Shown here piece by piece: positions 55,381 to 64,000 of a DNA stretch of 64,000 nt. Where the stretch lies: positions 299,736 to 363,735 of the forward strand of contig NZ_JAJEWQ010000003.1 in the NCBI RefSeq assembly GCF_020687805.1, given 5' to 3'. The notes beneath the pieces are model-generated. The model worked only from the letters and a program-made list of their open reading frames with translations, made no database searches and was not told the DNA's origin. Both the position numbers and the translations under genes were made by a program. Source of the stretch: Planctobacterium marinum. Its GTDB lineage: Bacteria > Pseudomonadota > Gammaproteobacteria > Enterobacterales > Alteromonadaceae. Positions within the stretch are counted from its first letter, which is position 1. Every line of letters starts with the position of its first letter.

Positions 55381-55673
55381 TATTGCCTCGTTCTATTGAT
55401 TCTCTTCTTTTTTATTACAGTCACAAACAGAAGCACAGTTTCTGCTCTCTCCAATGCCTGTATCGACCACATTAAAAAAAGGTTGAACATTAATGCTGTT
55501 GTCTCATGGGTAATGACCCGGAACACCATCCAGCCTTTTTAGTTTATCAGTGCATGATGTGGATTGCACAAAATGTTAGCGAATAAAAGCAACAATTCGA
55601 TTAATCATGGATAACTCCTGCCAAGCCTGCAATAATCGAGGTTTTTCGGCCTGAGGTTTCAGTTAGGATTTGT

Positions 55674-56297
55674 ATGCAGGATGATGGACACGCCATAAAC
55701 GAGCGTTTCAGAGGTTATTTCCCGGTTGTGGTAGATATCGAAACGGCGGGATTTAATGCTCAGACAGATGCACTTTTAGAAATAGCTGCCGTCACGCTAA
55801 AAATGAATTATGAGGGCTTTTTATCGATAGATAAAACCATTCATTTTCATGTAGAGCCGTTTGCCGGTGCTAACCTCGAAAAATCAGCGTTAGACTTTAA
55901 TGGTATTGATCCCCATTGCGCTTTACGCGGTGCGGTTACCGAAGAATATGCATTGAAAGAAATGTTTAAGGAAATACGCAAGCATCAAAAAGATGCCGAC
56001 TGTCAGCGGTGCGTGATGGTGGCCCACAACGCCGCCTTTGATATGAGCTTTTTAAATGCAGCGACCGAAAGACAAAGTATTAAACGCAGTCCTTTTCATC
56101 CTTTTGTGTCTTTTGATACCACCAGCCTGGCAGCACTGATATATGGTCAGACAGTGTTAGTTAAGGCGTGTGAAGAAGCAGGTATTGCTTTTGATCAGGA
56201 TGAAGCGCATTCAGCGCTCTACGATGCCGAAAAAACCGCGCAGCTATTTTGCAAACTGGTAAATCGGGTTAAACACCTGGGTGGTTGGCCACTTTAA
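55674..56297 (+). CDS. rnt: Ribonuclease T
   Basis: 3'-5' exoribonuclease that trims tRNA and other small RNA ends. 207 aa (E. coli 215). DEDD-type exonuclease motifs: VVDIETAGF near 17, [10 protein letters not shown] near 121 and [10 protein letters not shown] near 182. The start at 55674 has TTAGGATTTGT upstream. It shares a 293-bp intergenic region with motY. Confidence 0.95.
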   Translation: MQDDGHAINERFRGYFPVVVDIETAGFNAQTDALLEIAAVTLKMNYEGFLSIDKTIHFHVEPFAGANLEKSALDFNGIDPHCALRGAVTEEYALKEMFKEIRKHQKDADCQRCVMVAHNAAFDMSFLNAATERQSIKRSPFHPFVSFDTTSLAALIYGQTVLVKACEEAGIAFDQDEAHSALYDAEKTAQLFCKLVNRVKHLGGWPL

Positions 56298-56314
56298 CAG
56301 GTTATATCGGCATT

Positions 56315-56341
56315 AAAAAACCCGGCTGATGCCGGGTTTTT
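56315..56341. terminator. Bidirectional terminator between rnt and peroxiredoxin
   Basis: AAAAAACCCGGC pairs with GCCGGGTTTTT, giving a T-run for both convergent genes. Confidence 0.88.
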
Positions 56342-56362
56342 GCTATTCGGGAACACTGCGCC

Positions 56363-56968
56363 TTACAGGCCTTCAGCATTCTCAGACAGGTAAGCAGCAA
56401 CGCCTGCAGGGCTTGCGTCCATACCTTTTTTACCTTCAGACCAACCAGCAGGACATACTTCACCGTGCTCTTCGTGGAAGTTCAGCGCGTCAACCATGCG
56501 TAGCATTTCGTCGATGTTACGACCCAGAGGCAGATCGTTAACAACCTGGTGACGAACAACACCTTCTTTGTCGATTAAGAAAGAACCACGGAAAGCCACA
56601 CCAGCTTCTGGATGCTCAACATCATACGCCTGACAAATTTCGTGCTTAACGTCAGCAACCAGGGTGTATTTAACCTGGCCAATACCGCCGTCTTTCTCGG
56701 CAGTGTTACGCCACGCGTTGTGAGTGAATTGCGAATCGATAGACACACCGATCACTTCAACACCACGCTTTTGGAACTCTTCGTAACGGTGATCAAACGC
56801 GATCAACTCAGAAGGACATACAAAGGTAAAGTCTAACGGATAGAAGAAAACAACCGCAGCTTTGCCTTTAATCGCGTCTGCAAGATTGAATTCGTCAACA
56901 ATTTCACCATTACCCAGTACTGCTGCAGCAGTGAAATCAGGAGCGGGACGACCAACTAATACACTCAT
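56363..56968 (-). CDS. 2-Cys peroxiredoxin (AhpC/TSA family)
   Basis: 201 aa from the ATG at 56968 (TTGGAGAATATA upstream). It reduces peroxides. The peroxidatic Cys is in DFTFVCPSE near 51 and the resolving Cys in GEVCPAGW near 172; the YF-motif-like tail suggests a typical 2-Cys enzyme of the Prx1/AhpC group. The electron donor is probably thioredoxin; no ahpF is visible. Confidence 0.93.
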   Translation of the reverse strand: MSVLVGRPAPDFTAAAVLGNGEIVDEFNLADAIKGKAAVVFFYPLDFTFVCPSELIAFDHRYEEFQKRGVEVIGVSIDSQFTHNAWRNTAEKDGGIGQVKYTLVADVKHEICQAYDVEHPEAGVAFRGSFLIDKEGVVRHQVVNDLPLGRNIDEMLRMVDALNFHEEHGEVCPAGWSEGKKGMDASPAGVAAYLSENAEGL

Positions 56969-57224
56969 TATATTCTCCAATGATAGTTAACTTAAACTTC
57001 CCCACCAACCGGAGCCAGTGGCGAATAAAATTCGAATACGGCAAGGATATAAGGACAATTCAGTAAAAACCAATCTATTAATTCAATCAAATGATTCAAA
57101 TAATCTAATCACTCACTGAAAACATCATCCTTATTCTAATCCGCGGGCAACTGCCTGTACTGAATTCATTCCAAAATGGACCAGGTTTTGTGCTGGCCAA
57201 CAGTAAAAATGCATCAACAAATGC

Positions 57225-57257
57225 TTGCAATATTATAAATAACAATTATTATCATTT
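57225..57257 (+). promoter_or_regulatory. bfd promoter with Fur-box-like site
   Basis: TTGCAA (57225-57230), 16-bp spacer and TATTAT (57247-57252). The 19-bp ATAACAATTATTATCATTT at 57239-57257 overlaps the -10 and resembles the Fur consensus. It fits iron repression of the downstream ferredoxin gene. Confidence 0.6.
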
Positions 57258-57340
57258 GTAACGGCAAGTGAGAACGATTTTCAACTTCAAACTTACCCAA
57301 ACATTAAATTTGTTTCATATTTAACCACAGGAAGCCATAG

Positions 57341-57535
57341 ATGTACGTGTGTCTTTGTAACGCCATTACAGACAAAGATATAAAACAAGCTGTCACCGAA
57401 CAAGGTGTTGGCAACATCCGTGATCTTCGCGCCCACATGGCAATTGCTAATCAGTGCGGTAAATGCACGCAGTTAACACAGCAAATCATCGACAGTACCA
57501 TCATCGACGAATCACTTTTCAAAGAAGTTTGCTAA
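57341..57535 (+). CDS. bfd: Bacterioferritin-associated ferredoxin
   Basis: A 64-aa [2Fe-2S] protein with ligands in YVCLCNAIT and NQCGKCTQL (C-x-C-x31-34-C-x2-C). In Pseudomonas and E. coli Bfd promotes iron release from bacterioferritin. No bfr lies next to it. The Fur-like site upstream supports iron-responsive control. Confidence 0.92.
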   Translation: MYVCLCNAITDKDIKQAVTEQGVGNIRDLRAHMAIANQCGKCTQLTQQIIDSTIIDESLFKEVC

Positions 57536-57618
57536 CCCTGTAAATTTCAAAGGGCCAAAGACTTTGAAATTAATTTTGGTTTTCAGCGACGTTTATCTCT
57601 ATATATTTCAGAAACAAA

Positions 57619-57644
57619 AAAGCTGCTCAGAGTAAAGCAGCTTT
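57619..57644 (-). terminator. Terminator of grxD
   Basis: AAAGCTGCT/AGCAGCTTT stem with an 8-nt loop. On the minus strand a T-rich tract (TTTTTTGTTTC) follows. It lies 22 bp past the grxD stop codon. Confidence 0.75.
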
Positions 57645-57665
57645 CGGTGTTTTTGGTGTTGGGAT

Positions 57666-58007
57666 TTAGGCGTTGTCGCCTGCGGCGTTTGCGCGTTCCG
57701 CAGCCGCTTTTATCAGGGGTTGCAACTCTCCCTGCTGATACATTTCCAACAAGATATCACTACCACCTATTAATTCACCTTCGATCCACAGCTGCGGAAA
57801 TGTTGGCCACTCTGCGTATTTGGGCAGCTCTGCGCGAATATCAGGATTTTGCAGGATATCAACATAAGCAAACTGCTCACCACAACTCATCATGATTTGC
57901 GCCGCCTGCGAAGAAAAACCACAGCTGGGTAACTTAGGCGAACCTTTCATATACAAAAGGATTGGGTTTTCAGCGATTTGCTGCTTAATTTTATCTAGGG
58001 TTTCCAT
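57666..58007 (-). CDS. grxD: Monothiol glutaredoxin Grx4
   Basis: 113 aa with the CGFS active site at about 29-32, preceded by ILLYMKGSPKLPS, and WPTFPQLWI and GGSDILLEM motifs that bind glutathione. Such proteins carry [2Fe-2S] clusters shared with BolA. It is convergent with bfd. Confidence 0.94.
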   Translation of the reverse strand: METLDKIKQQIAENPILLYMKGSPKLPSCGFSSQAAQIMMSCGEQFAYVDILQNPDIRAELPKYAEWPTFPQLWIEGELIGGSDILLEMYQQGELQPLIKAAAERANAAGDNA

Positions 58008-58272
58008 CTTCAGGTCCTGTAAATTGCGTTACTGATGCAATCATAATTGCGGTAATTTGTATTTTTTCAAGATCCGAACCGCTTAGCAACCTGCTTTTAA
58101 TAACGAATTTTGTGCTGACTGGTTTAAATATTTTAATACGTACCTATATATCGGAACTGAAATAGATAAACGTTTTCTTTTTAAGAAAAAAGGCACAGTG
58201 TCTTTTCATCCTGCGATTTAAGGACTAGGATTGTGCTTCACAAACTCATTAGCCGATTACTTGGAGATCATT

Positions 58273-58854
58273 ATGGCGTTTGAATTACCCGCATTACCTT
58301 ATGAAAAAAATGCTCTTGAACCACACATCTCTGCAGAAACCCTGGACTTTCACTACGGTAAACACCATGCCACATACGTAACTAAGCTAAATGGTTTAGT
58401 TGAAGGTACAGATATGGCTGGCAAATCTTTAGAAGAGATCGTAAAAACCTCTTCTGGCGGTGTATTCAACAACGCAGCTCAGATCTGGAACCACACTTTT
58501 TACTGGAACAGCTTAAGTCCAAATGGTGGTGGCGAACCGACTGGTGCATTGGCCGACGCCATCAACGCCAAATGGGGTTCTTTTGATGAGTTTAAAGCTG
58601 CGCTTAACGACAAAGCCGTTAACAACTTTGGTTCCAGTTGGACCTGGTTAGTTAAAACCGCTGACGGTGGTTTAGACATCGTTAACACCAGCAACGCGGC
58701 GACCCCATTAACTGAAGAAGGTGTAACTCCGCTGATAACTGTGGATCTGTGGGAACACGCTTACTACATTGACTACCGCAACCTGCGTCCTAAGTACATG
58801 GAAGCTTTCTGGGCGTTGGTAAACTGGGAATTTGCGTCTAACAATTTTGCTTAA
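58273..58854 (+). CDS. sodB: Iron superoxide dismutase
   Basis: 193 aa, the same length as E. coli SodB. Metal ligands: His in [12 protein letters not shown], His in IWNHTFYW, and Asp and His in [12 protein letters not shown]. Gln in NNAAQIWNH fits the Fe form. The ATG at 58273 has TTGGAGATCATT upstream. A terminator follows. Confidence 0.96.
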   Translation: MAFELPALPYEKNALEPHISAETLDFHYGKHHATYVTKLNGLVEGTDMAGKSLEEIVKTSSGGVFNNAAQIWNHTFYWNSLSPNGGGEPTGALADAINAKWGSFDEFKAALNDKAVNNFGSSWTWLVKTADGGLDIVNTSNAATPLTEEGVTPLITVDLWEHAYYIDYRNLRPKYMEAFWALVNWEFASNNFA

Positions 58855-58879
58855 TTCCTAAGTAAAAGACCCGATTAAG

Positions 58880-58903
58880 GCCCGCTGATCCAGCGGGCTT
58901 TTT
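58880..58903 (+). terminator. Rho-independent terminator of sodB
   Basis: GCCCGCTG and CAGCGGGC form an 8-bp stem, followed by TTTTTATTT. Confidence 0.88.
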
Positions 58904-59438
58904 ATTTGCCGTTTAGCGTAAATTTGCTTCTAAAAACCCCAGAACCCGGCGTTGCACGTCTTCCTGATGTTTGGAAAGACTGTGATCCCCACCCGGATAA
59001 ACCACCAGCTCATGTGAATGCTGCAATTCGGTCAAACGCTGTGAAGCCATCTGTGATTGGGTCACGTCCACGCGCCAGTCCATGTCCCCATGCAGTATTA
59101 ACACAGGTACCTCATTATTCAGTTCCTGCATCCAGTTTATCGCAGAGCGCTTTTTCAACTGGCTCTCGCGGTTTTCCGCAAAATCGGGGATCATTGAATG
59201 CATTAGTTTGTCCATTTCTGGTCTGCGCTGCAGTTCCGGTGCCATATCCACAACTCCGGCCCCTACGATGGCGGCGCTGATATCCTGAGTATTTTGGCGC
59301 AGGGCTTGCCAGGTCATCATGGCCCCGCGACTCCAACCATATAAGGCGATTTTACTGGCATCCGCATTGGGAATGGTTTTGGCGATTTCAATCAGGCGCA
59401 AAACATCATTGACGTCCTCTCCACCGAATTCATCCCTA

Positions 59439-59704
59439 ATACCAATCAGTAATAATATGTGATCTACTCGGTGGGAATTGAAACGCATTTAGGCAAGGCA
59501 GATGTTTGCAGGTCTAGTGGGGCTAAATCAAAAACATCTAAAGCAGCATAAATGCGTTTCAAACCCATCTTCGACGTTGCTCATAGCCATGATCTCTTTG
59601 TTGCGCGAGACTCGAAAGACCACCAGTATTCCTTCACTCGCGCGTCGCGACCTCATGGCTAAGAGACTAACGCTGAGCGATCACATATTATTACTGATTG
59701 GTAT
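59439..59704. mobile_element. MITE-like element A, 266 bp
   Basis: Perfect 26-bp terminal inverted repeats (59439-59464 and 59679-59704), beginning ATACCAATCAGTAATAATAT. The interior contains further inverted repeats (GAAACGCATTTA at 59480 and TAAATGCGTTTC at 59550) but no transposase. TA-rich flanks are compatible with a TA target site. It interrupts the hydrolase gene. Confidence 0.75.
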
Positions 59705-59832
59705 ATCCTCGCTGTATCGGGAGCCCCGATAATTACTGGCCAGTACCAGGTAGCCCTGTTCTGCGATGGGTAACAACCTCTTCACCAGTAAAACACGGCT
59801 AACATTTTGCCTGAAATTACCGCCGCGATTCA

Positions 59833-60100
59833 TATACCCAAATCACCTCAAGATACTGTTTCAGAGCTATCACAGCGCTTTCAGTACAAGGCGCATGTGA
59901 GAAGGAATGTCGGCTACCTTTCAAACACATGCAACACAGTAATGGAAGTGCTGTGTTGCTCCCGAAGGGCGTGGCTAAAAAACGTTTATACTGCATTAAA
60001 ATGACTTGACGTGAGAACAACCATGCCTACGTCATTTTTACTTGTCTAAACGTTTTTTATCTCACGCTGAAAGCTAGCATCTTGAGGTGATTTGGGTATA
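59833..60100. mobile_element. MITE-like element B, 268 bp
   Basis: Terminal inverted repeats of 22 bp (59833-59854 and 60079-60100), beginning TATACCCAAATCACCTCAAG. It is flanked by TAT-type sequence, and the interior pairs AAAAAACGTTTA with TAAACGTTTTTT. No ORF for a transposase. Its sequence is unrelated to element A. Confidence 0.75.
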
Positions 60101-60838
60101 CATAACTACCGGCAGCTTACCGCCCTGCCAGTTTTTAGGATACGCCATAACTCCAGAAATTTTCAGGCCATCTGACTGATAAGCAATCCAGTGACTTTCG
60201 GTATTGGCAAGCAAACGGTCAGTTGCTCCGTTACCAAGGTCTCTCTTAAAACCATTGACCACTTTCTCGTTTCTGAAGTTCTTTTTTACCTCTACCAGCC
60301 ACTCTTGCAGGTTCGCAAATGGTAAAGCCTTATCCACCAAGGTAATCGCATCCGTATGATATCCCGCTGGCTCCAGAGGCACTTGCAAGGGAAAATTACT
60401 GGCAGACTCTGTGGCGCCTGAATTCTCAGGTATGGCTGATTGTGCGGTGTTACAGGCACTAACAAGCGCGAGCAACAATCCAGATATGAGGTACTTATTC
60501 ATTTAAATTCCCTTTAATAATAATGCGTTACAGTAGACTCACAAAATAACAGCCATCGCCCTTACAGCCAAGCTGGCGAGCAAATATTGCCACAGTATAA
60601 ATTGTAAAATTTTTTCACCGCCGCCATCTTTGCCGGGTAATCTGGTGAATAAATCCTTGCTGAAAACATGGCAATCTTGCCAATTGATACTATGCTGAAA
60701 GTGTCCGGTTTAACTATTTTCAAATTGAAACGGAACGCTACAACATATTGATATCCTAAAACAATTTGTTACTGGTTTTCTTAGCTAAATTTAATCTAAA
60801 GGTGCAACACATTAACGATTTTTAGGGTCTAAGATTAG

Positions 60839-61020
60839 AGAGCGTGTTGACCTTTGTGGTACGAAATTTGTTCCAGGTATAAGCGCTTTAATCGCGGAAC
60901 AGTCCTACAGACCTGGTGGCTCTGAGTCAAAGGACTGTGACAAAGGGTAAAGCGCTTATATGACGATCACTTCGGGCAGCGCCTGTATGCAAAATTGTAC
61001 CGCAAAAGTCTACACGCTCT
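60839..61020. repeat. Palindromic dispersed element, 182 bp
   Basis: Left end AGAGCGTGTTGACCTTTG and right end (reverse complement) AGAGCGTGTAGACTTTTG form imperfect inverted repeats of about 30 bp. Inside, ATAAGCGCTTTA and TAAAGCGCTTAT form another pair. The right end is shared with the repeats at 10891 and 36851. It lies about 55 bp upstream of prkA and could carry its promoter. Confidence 0.6.
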
Positions 61021-61074
61021 AGAAGCGCTATCTAAATCTAGCCTTTTCAGGCTTGCCATGTTGGGGGTTTTTTC

Positions 61075-62997
61075 ATGGGAATTTTCGAACATTATCAACA
61101 AAGGTACGAAGCTCACAAAGAAGAAGAATTCAGCATTCAGGAGTACCTTGAACTTTGTAAAAAAGACAAGTCAGCCTATGCCAATGCCGCCGAGCGTCTG
61201 TTGCAGGCAATCGGCGAAGCTGAACTGATTGATACGTCACAAACACCTGCGCTGAGCCGAATTTTCTCCAACCGGGTGATCTCCCGATATCCGGCATTTG
61301 CAGATTTTTATGGCATGGAAGACGCCATCGAACAAATCGTCTCTTATCTGCGCCATGCAGCTCAGGGTCTGGAAGAGAAAAAACAAATTCTCTACCTGTT
61401 AGGCCCTGTGGGTGGTGGCAAATCCTCGTTGGCTGAAAAACTCAAAGAATTGATGCAAAAAGTGCCCATTTATGCCATCAAAGGCAGTCCGGTAAACGAC
61501 AGCCCTTTGTGCCTGTTCGATGCCCATGAAGACGGCGAGCTTTTACAGCGTGAATACGGTATTCCTCAGCGTTATCTGAAACCCATCATGTCGCCCTGGG
61601 CGCGCAAACGCTTGCACGAGTTCAACGGCGATATCAGCAAGTTTAAGGTGGTTAAGCTGTTTCCCTCAATTCTTGACCAAATGGGCATCGCCAAGACCGA
61701 ACCTGGTGATGAAAACAACCAGGATATCTCCGCACTGGTAGGCAAGGTAGATATTCGCCGCCTGGAAGAATTCGCCCAAAATGACCCGGATGCCTACAGC
61801 TATTCGGGTTCATTGTGTAAGGCCAATCAGGGTCTGATGGAATTTGTAGAGATGTTTAAAGCTCCCATCAAGGTGCTGCATCCCTTGCTGACCGCCACTC
61901 AGGAAGGTAACTATAATCCCACCGAAGGATTTTCGGCCCTGCCCTTTGATGGCCTGATACTGGCCCACTCCAATGAATCGGAATGGCAAACCTTCCGCAA
62001 CAATAAGAACAACGAAGCCTTTTTGGACAGAGTTTATATTGTCAAAGTGCCCTATTGCCTGCGGATCTCTGAAGAGATAAAGATTTACGAAAAATTACTT
62101 CAAAGCAGCGAGCTGACCAAAGCGCCTTGTGCCCCGGGCACACTGGAAACCCTGGCCCAGTTCAGCGTACTGTCGCGCCTGAAAGAACCCGAAAACTCCA
62201 ATATTTACTCCAAGATGCGGGTTTACGACGGTGAAAGCCTGAAAGACACCGATCCCAAAGCCAAATCCTACCAGGAATATCGGGATTACGCCGGTGTCGA
62301 TGAAGGCATGGAAGGTCTTTCTACGCGCTTCGCCTTCAAGATACTCTCCCGAGTATTTAACTTTGATCACCTTGAGGTCGCAGCTAATCCGGTGCATTTG
62401 TTTTATGTACTGGAACGTCAAATTGAGCGGGAGCAGTTTCCCACTGATCAGGAAGAGCGCTACAAAGAATTTCTGAAGGGTTACCTGATCCCCAAATACG
62501 TAGAGTTTATTGGCAAAGAAATTCAAACCGCTTATCTGGAGTCCTATTCTGAATACGGCCAGAACTTGTTTGATCGCTACGTGATTTATGCCGATTTCTG
62601 GATTCAGGATCAGGAATACCGGGACCCGGAAACCGGACAGCTGTTCGACCGTGAAGCGCTGAATGCCGAGTTGGAGAAAATTGAAAAACCCGCTGGCATC
62701 AGCAATCCTAAAGATTTTCGGAACGAAATTGTCAATTTTGTGCTGCGAGCCAAAGCCAATAAAAACGGCAAAAACCCGGCCTGGACCAGTTATGAAAAGC
62801 TACGCACTGTTATCGAGAAGAAAATGTTCTCAAACACAGAAGATTTGCTGCCGGTGATTTCCTTTAACACCAAAAGTTCAGCGGAAGACCAGAAAAAACA
62901 CGACGATTTTGTCAAACGAATGCAGGAAAAAGGTTATACACAAAAGCAAGTGCGTCTGCTGTGCGAGTGGTATCTGAGAGTCAGAAAATCCTCTTAA
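61075..62997 (+). CDS. prkA: PrkA family serine protein kinase / AAA ATPase
   Basis: 640 aa, equal to the E. coli YeaG length class. The N-terminal AAA domain has Walker [15 protein letters not shown] near 110 and a PrkA C-terminal kinase-like domain. In E. coli YeaG acts with YeaH in starvation and nitrogen stress. The start ATG lies after TTGGGGG. It is followed by yeaH 28 bp downstream; ycgB (SpoVR family) often completes this operon and may lie outside. Confidence 0.95.
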   Translation: MGIFEHYQQRYEAHKEEEFSIQEYLELCKKDKSAYANAAERLLQAIGEAELIDTSQTPALSRIFSNRVISRYPAFADFYGMEDAIEQIVSYLRHAAQGLEEKKQILYLLGPVGGGKSSLAEKLKELMQKVPIYAIKGSPVNDSPLCLFDAHEDGELLQREYGIPQRYLKPIMSPWARKRLHEFNGDISKFKVVKLFPSILDQMGIAKTEPGDENNQDISALVGKVDIRRLEEFAQNDPDAYSYSGSLCKANQGLMEFVEMFKAPIKVLHPLLTATQEGNYNPTEGFSALPFDGLILAHSNESEWQTFRNNKNNEAFLDRVYIVKVPYCLRISEEIKIYEKLLQSSELTKAPCAPGTLETLAQFSVLSRLKEPENSNIYSKMRVYDGESLKDTDPKAKSYQEYRDYAGVDEGMEGLSTRFAFKILSRVFNFDHLEVAANPVHLFYVLERQIEREQFPTDQEERYKEFLKGYLIPKYVEFIGKEIQTAYLESYSEYGQNLFDRYVIYADFWIQDQEYRDPETGQLFDREALNAELEKIEKPAGISNPKDFRNEIVNFVLRAKANKNGKNPAWTSYEKLRTVIEKKMFSNTEDLLPVISFNTKSSAEDQKKHDDFVKRMQEKGYTQKQVRLLCEWYLRVRKSS

Positions 62998-63025
62998 CGC
63001 CCCTATCAGCATTACAGGAGCGGCT

Positions 63026-64000
63026 ATGGCGCATTTTATAGATCGACGTCTTAACAGCAAAGGTAAAAGCACTGTTAACCGACAGCGCTTTATCCGGCGC
63101 TACAAACAACAAATTAAAGAGGCGGTGTCTGATTCTATCAGCAAGCGCAGTGTCACGGATGTTGACTCAGGCGAAGAAGTGAGTATTCCCACTCGTGATA
63201 TTTCCGAACCCGTATTTCACACCGGGAAAGGTGGCCGACGAGAACAGGTTCACCCTGGTAATGACCAGTTTACCACCGGTGATCGCATTAAACGCCCACC
63301 GGGCGGTGGCGGAAAAGGCGGCGCCGGTGAAGGTGACGCCAGTAATGAAGGTGAGGGCCAGGACGAGTTCGTCTTTGAAATTTCCAAAGACGAATATCTG
63401 GATCTGTTGTTTGAAGAACTGGAACTGCCTAATTTACAGAAGAACCAGTTAGATAAACTGGTGCAGTACGAAACCTATCGCGCGGGCTATCAGACCGATG
63501 GCGTTCCAGCCAACCTGGACATTGTGCGCAGCCTGAAAGGCTCATTAGCGCGACGGATTGCTCTGACCTCAGGCAAGAAAAAACGCCTCAAGGCACTGGA
63601 AGCGGAACTGGCTGAACTCAAGGCGGATAAACACGATCATCAGTTGCGCATCATCGAGCTGGAAAAAGAAATCGCAGAGTTGAAAAAGGCCATCGCGCGG
63701 GTGCCCTTTATTGATACCTTTGATTTGCGTTTTCGCAATTATGAAAAACGCCCCAAACCAACCAGTAAAGCTGTGATGTTTTGTCTCATGGACGTGTCTG
63801 GCTCGATGGACCAGGCCACTAAGGATATTGCCAAACGCTTTTACATCTTGTTGTACCTGTTTTTGACCCGAACCTACAAAAACGTTGAAGTGGTTTATAT
63901 TCGCCACCACACCCAGGCCAAGGAAGTGGACGAGCAGGAGTTTTTCTACTCTCAGGAAACCGGCGGAACGATAGTTTCCAGCGCCCTGAAACTAATGGAT
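63026..64000 (+). CDS. yeaH: YeaH/YhbH family protein (DUF444), 5' part
   Basis: The frame from the ATG at 63026 (ACAGGAGCGGCT upstream) stays open to the window end, 325 codons. It begins [20 protein letters not shown], has a glycine-rich linker ([15 protein letters not shown]), a coiled coil near 195-225 and a VWA-like MIDAS motif MDVSGSMDQ near 257. This is the DUF444 layout. The C-terminal part is cut by the window edge. Confidence 0.92.
   Translation, partial: MAHFIDRRLNSKGKSTVNRQRFIRRYKQQIKEAVSDSISKRSVTDVDSGEEVSIPTRDISEPVFHTGKGGRREQVHPGNDQFTTGDRIKRPPGGGGKGGAGEGDASNEGEGQDEFVFEISKDEYLDLLFEELELPNLQKNQLDKLVQYETYRAGYQTDGVPANLDIVRSLKGSLARRIALTSGKKKRLKALEAELAELKADKHDHQLRIIELEKEIAELKKAIARVPFIDTFDLRFRNYEKRPKPTSKAVMFCLMDVSGSMDQATKDIAKRFYILLYLFLTRTYKNVEVVYIRHHTQAKEVDEQEFFYSQETGGTIVSSALKLMD

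Larger units (their letters stand above)
58913..60502 (-). pseudogene. Alpha/beta-hydrolase (S9-type) lipoprotein, broken by two insertions
   Basis: Three collinear pieces on the minus strand. 60101-60502 encodes the N-terminal lipoprotein part (lipobox VSAC) up to KLPVVMY. 59705-59832 reads NRGGNFRQNVSRVLL through ASNYRGSRYSE. 59438-58913 reads RDEFGGEDVNDVL to the end, with the catalytic Ser in GWSRG, Asp in HGDMDWRVD and His in GGDHSLS. Removing two MITE-like elements restores an almost continuous protein of about 350 aa. It would have been a periplasmic peptidase or esterase. It is inactive now unless the pieces are made separately. Confidence 0.85.

Noticed and set aside
1-64000. CRISPR array, rRNA genes, prophage or complete insertion sequence
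   Set aside because: No regularly spaced direct repeats, rRNA sequence, phage structural genes or transposase ORF was seen; only short non-autonomous elements are present.

Overview
The window looks like chromosomal DNA of a marine gammaproteobacterium, most likely Alteromonadales (Alteromonas/Aestuariibacter-like). Supporting signs are an rsx/rnf operon followed by nth, a motY-rnt pair (sodium-driven polar flagellum), a prkA-yeaH pair, a DUF3025 protein, a DUF2058 protein, many secreted peptidases and serine hydrolases, and moderate GC content. No taxonomic search was possible, so this is inference from gene content.

Layout. 0-4.8 kb: tail of a DUF2760 gene and two non-canonical Hsp70 genes, followed by a gene-free stretch packed with hairpins, including a 101-nt three-way-junction structure. 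5.2-12.8 kb: a NatAB-type ABC exporter, a Yip1-family membrane protein, a DUF3025 protein, a secreted M28 aminopeptidase and asnB. 12.8-17.2 kb: a minus-strand cluster of unknowns: two paralogous proteins of unrecognised family, two small lipoproteins, a 54-residue peptide with a double-glycine leader, and a secreted protein. 17.5-30.5 kb: an accessory region with three SxxK serine hydrolases, an FG-GAP protein, an S41 peptidase, an outer-membrane barrel, membrane proteins and an OmpR-type two-component system. Three perfect TTTACC-N5-TTTACC direct repeats lie upstream of the S41 peptidase, the barrel and the hydrolase that precedes the response regulator. I propose this as a local regulon.

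30.8-40.4 kb: housekeeping genes (DUF2058 protein, periplasmic binding protein, queE and queC for queuosine, cysE, a LysR regulator, uvrB, a MATE exporter). 40.4-41.5 kb is AT-rich, gene-free and rich in dyads. Two identical tandem tRNA-Asn genes follow behind a strong promoter, then rsxABCDGE and an nth gene that appears to lack the iron-sulfur cluster cysteines. 48.8-58.9 kb: cold shock protein, glyoxalase I, a glycerophosphodiester phosphodiesterase, a frameshifted chrA, a PTP-like phosphatase, a GntP permease, motY/rnt, peroxiredoxin, bfd (Fur-type site), grxD and sodB.

58.9-60.5 kb: an alpha/beta-hydrolase lipoprotein gene broken by two different MITE-like elements (266 bp with perfect 26-bp terminal inverted repeats; 268 bp with 22-bp terminal inverted repeats). 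60.8-64 kb: a 182-bp palindromic repeat element whose end sequence also occurs at 10.9 and 36.9 kb, then prkA and a yeaH gene running off the window.

The best candidates for something undescribed are the two-component direct-repeat regulon, the double-glycine peptide beside the paralogous pair of unknown proteins, and the branched hairpin locus with AGGGA loops.
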